In this document: piece after piece, positions 5,252 to 7,072 of the stretch | Numbering within the stretch: the first letter of the stretch is position 1 | Layout of the letters: the number at the start of each line of letters is the position of its first letter | Assembly: GCA_963605745.1 (NCBI GenBank) | Contig: CAVCWT010000072.1 | Location: 1 to 7,072 of the forward strand | DNA from: CAG-791 sp963605745 | GTDB taxonomy: Bacteria > Bacillota > Clostridia > Lachnospirales > Lachnospiraceae | DNA length: 7,072 nt | Reading direction: 5' to 3' | Translations under genes and position numbers: made by a program | The notes under the pieces: generated by a model | Databases searched by the model: none | Seen by the model: the letters and a program-made list of their open reading frames with translations, nothing else | What the model was told of the DNA's origin: nothing

Positions 5252-5744
5252 GAAGACCTTAGTAACCATTGAGATCGACACACCACCGGCTTCTGTTGAG
5301 GAGCTGGTGGGGAAGGATCTCACCATTGATCTCAAGCAGTACCGCAAGAAACGTAGTTTGGATGCCAATGCTTATTACTGGCAGTTGTGCTCCCAGATTG
5401 CCAAGAGGCGAGGGATCAGCAAGACAGAACAGCACAACAGGCTACTCGCTGAATACGGCGCAGAGAGCATGGTAGATGGTGCTCTGGAATGGTCTGTGAA
5501 GGCTAAAGACTTCGACTGGACAAAGGCCGAGGAATCACACTACAGACCTTCTGGCTACTTCGTAACAACCAGAGACGGAGCAAGGCTCCCAATCTTCTGG
5601 GTGATCCGGGGAAGCCACACGTACAACTCTGAAGAGATGTCGCACCTGATCAATGGCACTGTTGAGGAAGCAAAGTGGCACGGCATCGAGACGATGACAC
5701 CGGACGAGATCTCACGGATGACGGCTGCATGGAGGGCGAGATGA
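5202..5744 (+). CDS. NinB-like recombination protein (putative)
   Basis: It has 180 residues. The conserved part begins near residue 20 (LVTIEIDTPPASVEELVGKD) and carries YRKKRSLDANAYYWQLC (48-63). This reads like the RTxxQN-type motif of NinB-like proteins, which assist phage recombination. Later conserved patches are RGSHTYNSEEMSHLI (136-150) and GIETMTPDEISRM (161-173). The position between ERF and RusA fits a recombination role. The start is not obvious. GTG at 5202 is chosen for its good AAGGAG (5189-5194) seven bases upstream; ATG at 5166 has a weaker site. Either start puts the first codons inside the end of the ERF gene, an overlap of about 50 bases for GTG. The family label is by motif and context only. 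Confidence 0.65.
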   Translation: METRARITQLTQAFPSRKTLVTIEIDTPPASVEELVGKDLTIDLKQYRKKRSLDANAYYWQLCSQIAKRRGISKTEQHNRLLAEYGAESMVDGALEWSVKAKDFDWTKAEESHYRPSGYFVTTRDGARLPIFWVIRGSHTYNSEEMSHLINGTVEEAKWHGIETMTPDEISRMTAAWRAR

Positions 5745-6181
5745 TACAGTACCGATTCACGATACCTGGAAGGCCGAGAGGCAAGGCCAGACCAAGGTTC
5801 ACCAAGGACGGAAAGGTCTACACCGATCAGAAGACAACAGACTACGAAGGCCTCACAAAGATCCTCTTCCGCAACCATGGCGGTGGCATGATCCCGGAAG
5901 GATGGTACATCCGGGTGGGCATCGTAGCTTGCTACAAGATCCCGGACAGTGCAAGCAAGGCTGACAGGGAAAAGCTGCTGAACAGGCGGTACATGGTAAC
6001 AGTCAAGCCAGATGTAGACAATATAGCAAAAATCATTCTGGATGCGCTGAATGGTGAAGCGTGGAGGGATGACAAGGAAGTCACAACGCTGGTCGTGAAA
6101 AAGATGTACTCCACGATAGGCAACAGCGTAGAGGTGGAGATAACTGGGATAGATCCAGAGGAACTGGAAAATGAGCGATAA
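5741..6181 (+). CDS. rusA: RusA-family Holliday junction resolvase
   Basis: Endonuclease that resolves four-way DNA junctions made during phage recombination and replication. It has 146 residues, a normal length. The N-terminus carries IPGRPRGKARPRF (8-20). The active-site block is KPDVDNIAKIILDALNG (89-105) followed by WRDDKEV (108-114). By comparison with E. coli RusA the acidic residues are Asp91, Asp93 and Asp111, with Lys97 also conserved, so the catalytic set is intact. The ATG at 5741 is chosen over upstream in-frame ATGs (5675, 5729) because GGAGG (5731-5735) precedes it and it overlaps the previous stop (ATGA). The C-terminus overlaps the replication gene by 11 bases. Confidence 0.94.
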   Translation: MIQYRFTIPGRPRGKARPRFTKDGKVYTDQKTTDYEGLTKILFRNHGGGMIPEGWYIRVGIVACYKIPDSASKADREKLLNRRYMVTVKPDVDNIAKIILDALNGEAWRDDKEVTTLVVKKMYSTIGNSVEVEITGIDPEELENER

Positions 6182-6923
6182 GAAATCATTTGTCATGTAT
6201 TCGTCATGGGCAACCATGATTGCAGATTTGCCAGAGGAACAGGCAGGAGAGCTGATCAAGGCCATCTGTGCATACCAGATCGGAGAGGACTATATGCCGG
6301 CTGATCCAACAGTGAAGGCAGTTTCATCAATGATCATCATGAAGATGCAAGAGGATTCCAACAGCTATGACGATGCATGCAAACGGAAATCAGAGAATGC
6401 AAAGAAACGTTGGGGCAATGCAAAACCTATGCAAGTGGATGCAAAAGGTATGCAAAAGGATGCAAAAGGATGCACTTGCATAAAACAGGAATGCAAACCG
6501 ATGCAAATGGATGGTGATACTGAATCTGATTCTGATACTGAATCTGATTCTGATAAAGAGGGGTATCCCCCTATATCCCCCTTTAAGATCCCGGAACTGT
6601 CTCCTGCGGATCTCGCAGAACTTGGCTGCGCTCCCATGGTCGCAGAGAAGCTGGCAGACTGGATCGCTAATCAATCGGCAAAGCACCAGACCATCACAGA
6701 GATGGATCTTCGCAGCATTGTCAGCCGGGCGAAGACCAACACGGAAAAGCACGGAGCATCGGCTGTGGCAAAGGTAATCGAGGACAGCTTGCAATACAAG
6801 GCCATCGTCTGGGATCGACTGGACACCAAGGCCAGAGACAAACCGAAAGCGTGGGAAGTAACACAAAAGACGGACTATGACATGATCGAGGTAGATCTAG
6901 AGCGGAAGCTGTTAGCGAATTGA
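6171..6923 (+). CDS. Phage replication protein, DUF6291-type N-terminus
   Basis: Probably a replication initiator or replisome organiser. It has 250 residues. Residues ~1-82 (SFVMYSSWATMIADLPEEQA, then ADPTVKAVSSMIIMKM, SYDDACKRKSENAKKRWG) match the DUF6291 type often found in Firmicute phage replication modules. A low-complexity linker (~83-130) contains MQ/DAK repeats and DTESDSDTESDSD, encoded by the DNA repeats listed separately. The C-terminal part (~140-250) is helical and ends in KAIVWDRL...LERKLLAN, similar in style to the DNA-binding tails of DnaD-like organisers. The ATG overlaps the end of rusA, with GAGGAA upstream. A helicase loader or helicase partner is expected further right but is not in the window. 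The exact biochemical role is inference. Confidence 0.82.
   Translation: MSDKKSFVMYSSWATMIADLPEEQAGELIKAICAYQIGEDYMPADPTVKAVSSMIIMKMQEDSNSYDDACKRKSENAKKRWGNAKPMQVDAKGMQKDAKGCTCIKQECKPMQMDGDTESDSDTESDSDKEGYPPISPFKIPELSPADLAELGCAPMVAEKLADWIANQSAKHQTITEMDLRSIVSRAKTNTEKHGASAVAKVIEDSLQYKAIVWDRLDTKARDKPKAWEVTQKTDYDMIEVDLERKLLAN
6377..6507. repeat. Helically phased ATGCAAA iterons, candidate replication origin
   Basis: Eight exact ATGCAAA copies start at 6377, 6397, 6418, 6439, 6450, 6460, 6491 and 6501. Near copies start at 6429 (ATGCAAG) and 6470 (ATGCACT), and an inverted copy occupies 6475-6481. From 6418 on the spacing is 10 or 11 bp, and before that 20-21 bp, so all motifs lie on about the same face of the helix. 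They are inside the putative initiator gene, the usual place for the origin in many Firmicute phages. Origin function is inferred. Confidence 0.6.
6516..6551. repeat. Exact 18-bp tandem duplication
   Basis: GATACTGAATCTGATTCT occurs at 6516-6533 and again at 6534-6551, followed by the start of a third copy (GATA). It encodes DTESDS twice in the linker of the replication protein. It directly follows the ATGCAAA array. Confidence 0.85.
6560..6581. repeat. TATCCCCC repeats with GGGG-TAT-CCCC dyad
   Basis: TATCCCCC occurs at 6564-6571 and 6574-6581, 10 bp apart, and GGGG at 6560-6563 can pair with CCCC at 6567-6570. This short structured patch closes the repeat-rich block in the replication gene. 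It may be part of the candidate origin or simply linker coding sequence. Confidence 0.45.
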
Positions 6924-6932
6924 GGAGAGGAC

Positions 6933-7072
6933 ATGAAGGTATTGATAGCTTGCGAGGAATCCCAGACAGTTTGCAAAGCGTTTAGGGATCTTGGCATCGA
7001 GGCATACTCCTGCGACATTCAAGAGCCGAGTGGAGGACATCCAGAATGGCACATCTTAGGCGATGCTCTCAA
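6933..7072 (+). CDS. DNA (cytosine) methylase of phage type, 5' part only
   Basis: The gene begins at ATG 6933 after GAGGAGAGG (6922-6930) and is cut by the window edge, leaving 46 residues. The visible part, MKVLIACEESQTVCKAFRDL followed by GIEAYSCDIQEPSGGHPEWH and ILGDAL, matches the start of phage-encoded DNA methylases of the VACEESQ...SCD...GGHPEWHIxGDA type. In these, the first strand and the SCD acidic residue form part of the S-adenosylmethionine pocket. Such enzymes modify phage DNA, often against host restriction. Target base and site cannot be told because the catalytic motif lies beyond the edge. It follows the replication gene by nine bases in the same operon. Confidence 0.8.
   Translation, partial: MKVLIACEESQTVCKAFRDLGIEAYSCDIQEPSGGHPEWHILGDAL

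Noticed and set aside
4835..5368. Leftward 177-codon open frame opposite erf
   Set aside because: It is a shadow of the erf and NinB-like genes, rich in Cys/Leu/Ser, without a ribosome binding site or recognisable motif.
6377..6507. ATGCAAA array as a CRISPR array
   Set aside because: The repeats are only 7 bp, spaced 10-21 bp, inside an intact coding frame, with no unique spacers.
6365..6866. Leftward open frames opposite the replication gene
   Set aside because: Low-complexity products are produced by the repeat DNA in antisense; no ribosome binding sites, and the plus-strand gene is well supported.

Overview
The window reads as the left end and early region of a temperate siphophage (prophage) of a low- to mid-GC Firmicute, most likely a gut Clostridia/Lachnospiraceae-type host. 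This assignment is inference. It rests on strong AGGAGG ribosome binding sites, Firmicute-style promoters (TTGACA-N17-TATATT), and protein families typical of such prophages: an integrase with an AP2-like arm-binding N-terminus, ERF, RusA, a DUF6291-type replication protein and a phage DNA methylase. No host gene can be identified in the window.

Layout. Positions 1-126 hold a cluster of direct GTGACA repeats just beyond the 3' end of the integrase gene, and are a candidate for the attachment-site arm region. Positions 127-3287 are the leftward lysogeny module. Read against the coordinates it contains a CI-like repressor (3287-2946), an XRE-family regulator split by a frameshift (2724-2126), a multi-pass membrane protein (2145-1321) and the tyrosine integrase (1137-127). 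Three consecutive hairpins lie in the leader between the membrane gene and the integrase. A 37-residue gene with an excellent ribosome binding site (2832-2945) runs rightward inside this otherwise leftward module.

Positions 3288-3426 are the genetic switch: two divergent promoters with three CAACAT boxes, two overlapping the -35 elements and one in the early leader. Positions 3427-7072 are a tightly packed rightward early operon. In order it encodes a Cro-like HTH protein, a second HTH protein, a small two-helix membrane protein, a short acidic protein, a four-cysteine protein, ERF single-strand annealing protein, a NinB-like protein, RusA Holliday-junction resolvase, a replication protein and the start of a DNA methylase that runs off the right edge. 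Most neighbours overlap by ATGA or a few bases, which suggests translational coupling.

How the parts work together. The CI/Cro pair chooses between lysogeny (leftward: repressor, regulator, membrane protein, integrase) and lytic growth (rightward). The early operon supplies recombination (ERF, NinB-like, RusA) and replication. The most striking non-coding signal is inside the replication gene: ATGCAAA motifs spaced 10-11 bp (or 20-21 bp) across 6377-6507, followed by two further short tandem repeats. This looks like an iteron-type phage replication origin embedded in the initiator gene. The second main observation is the broken XRE regulator, whose two halves join perfectly if the reading frame is shifted near 2428.
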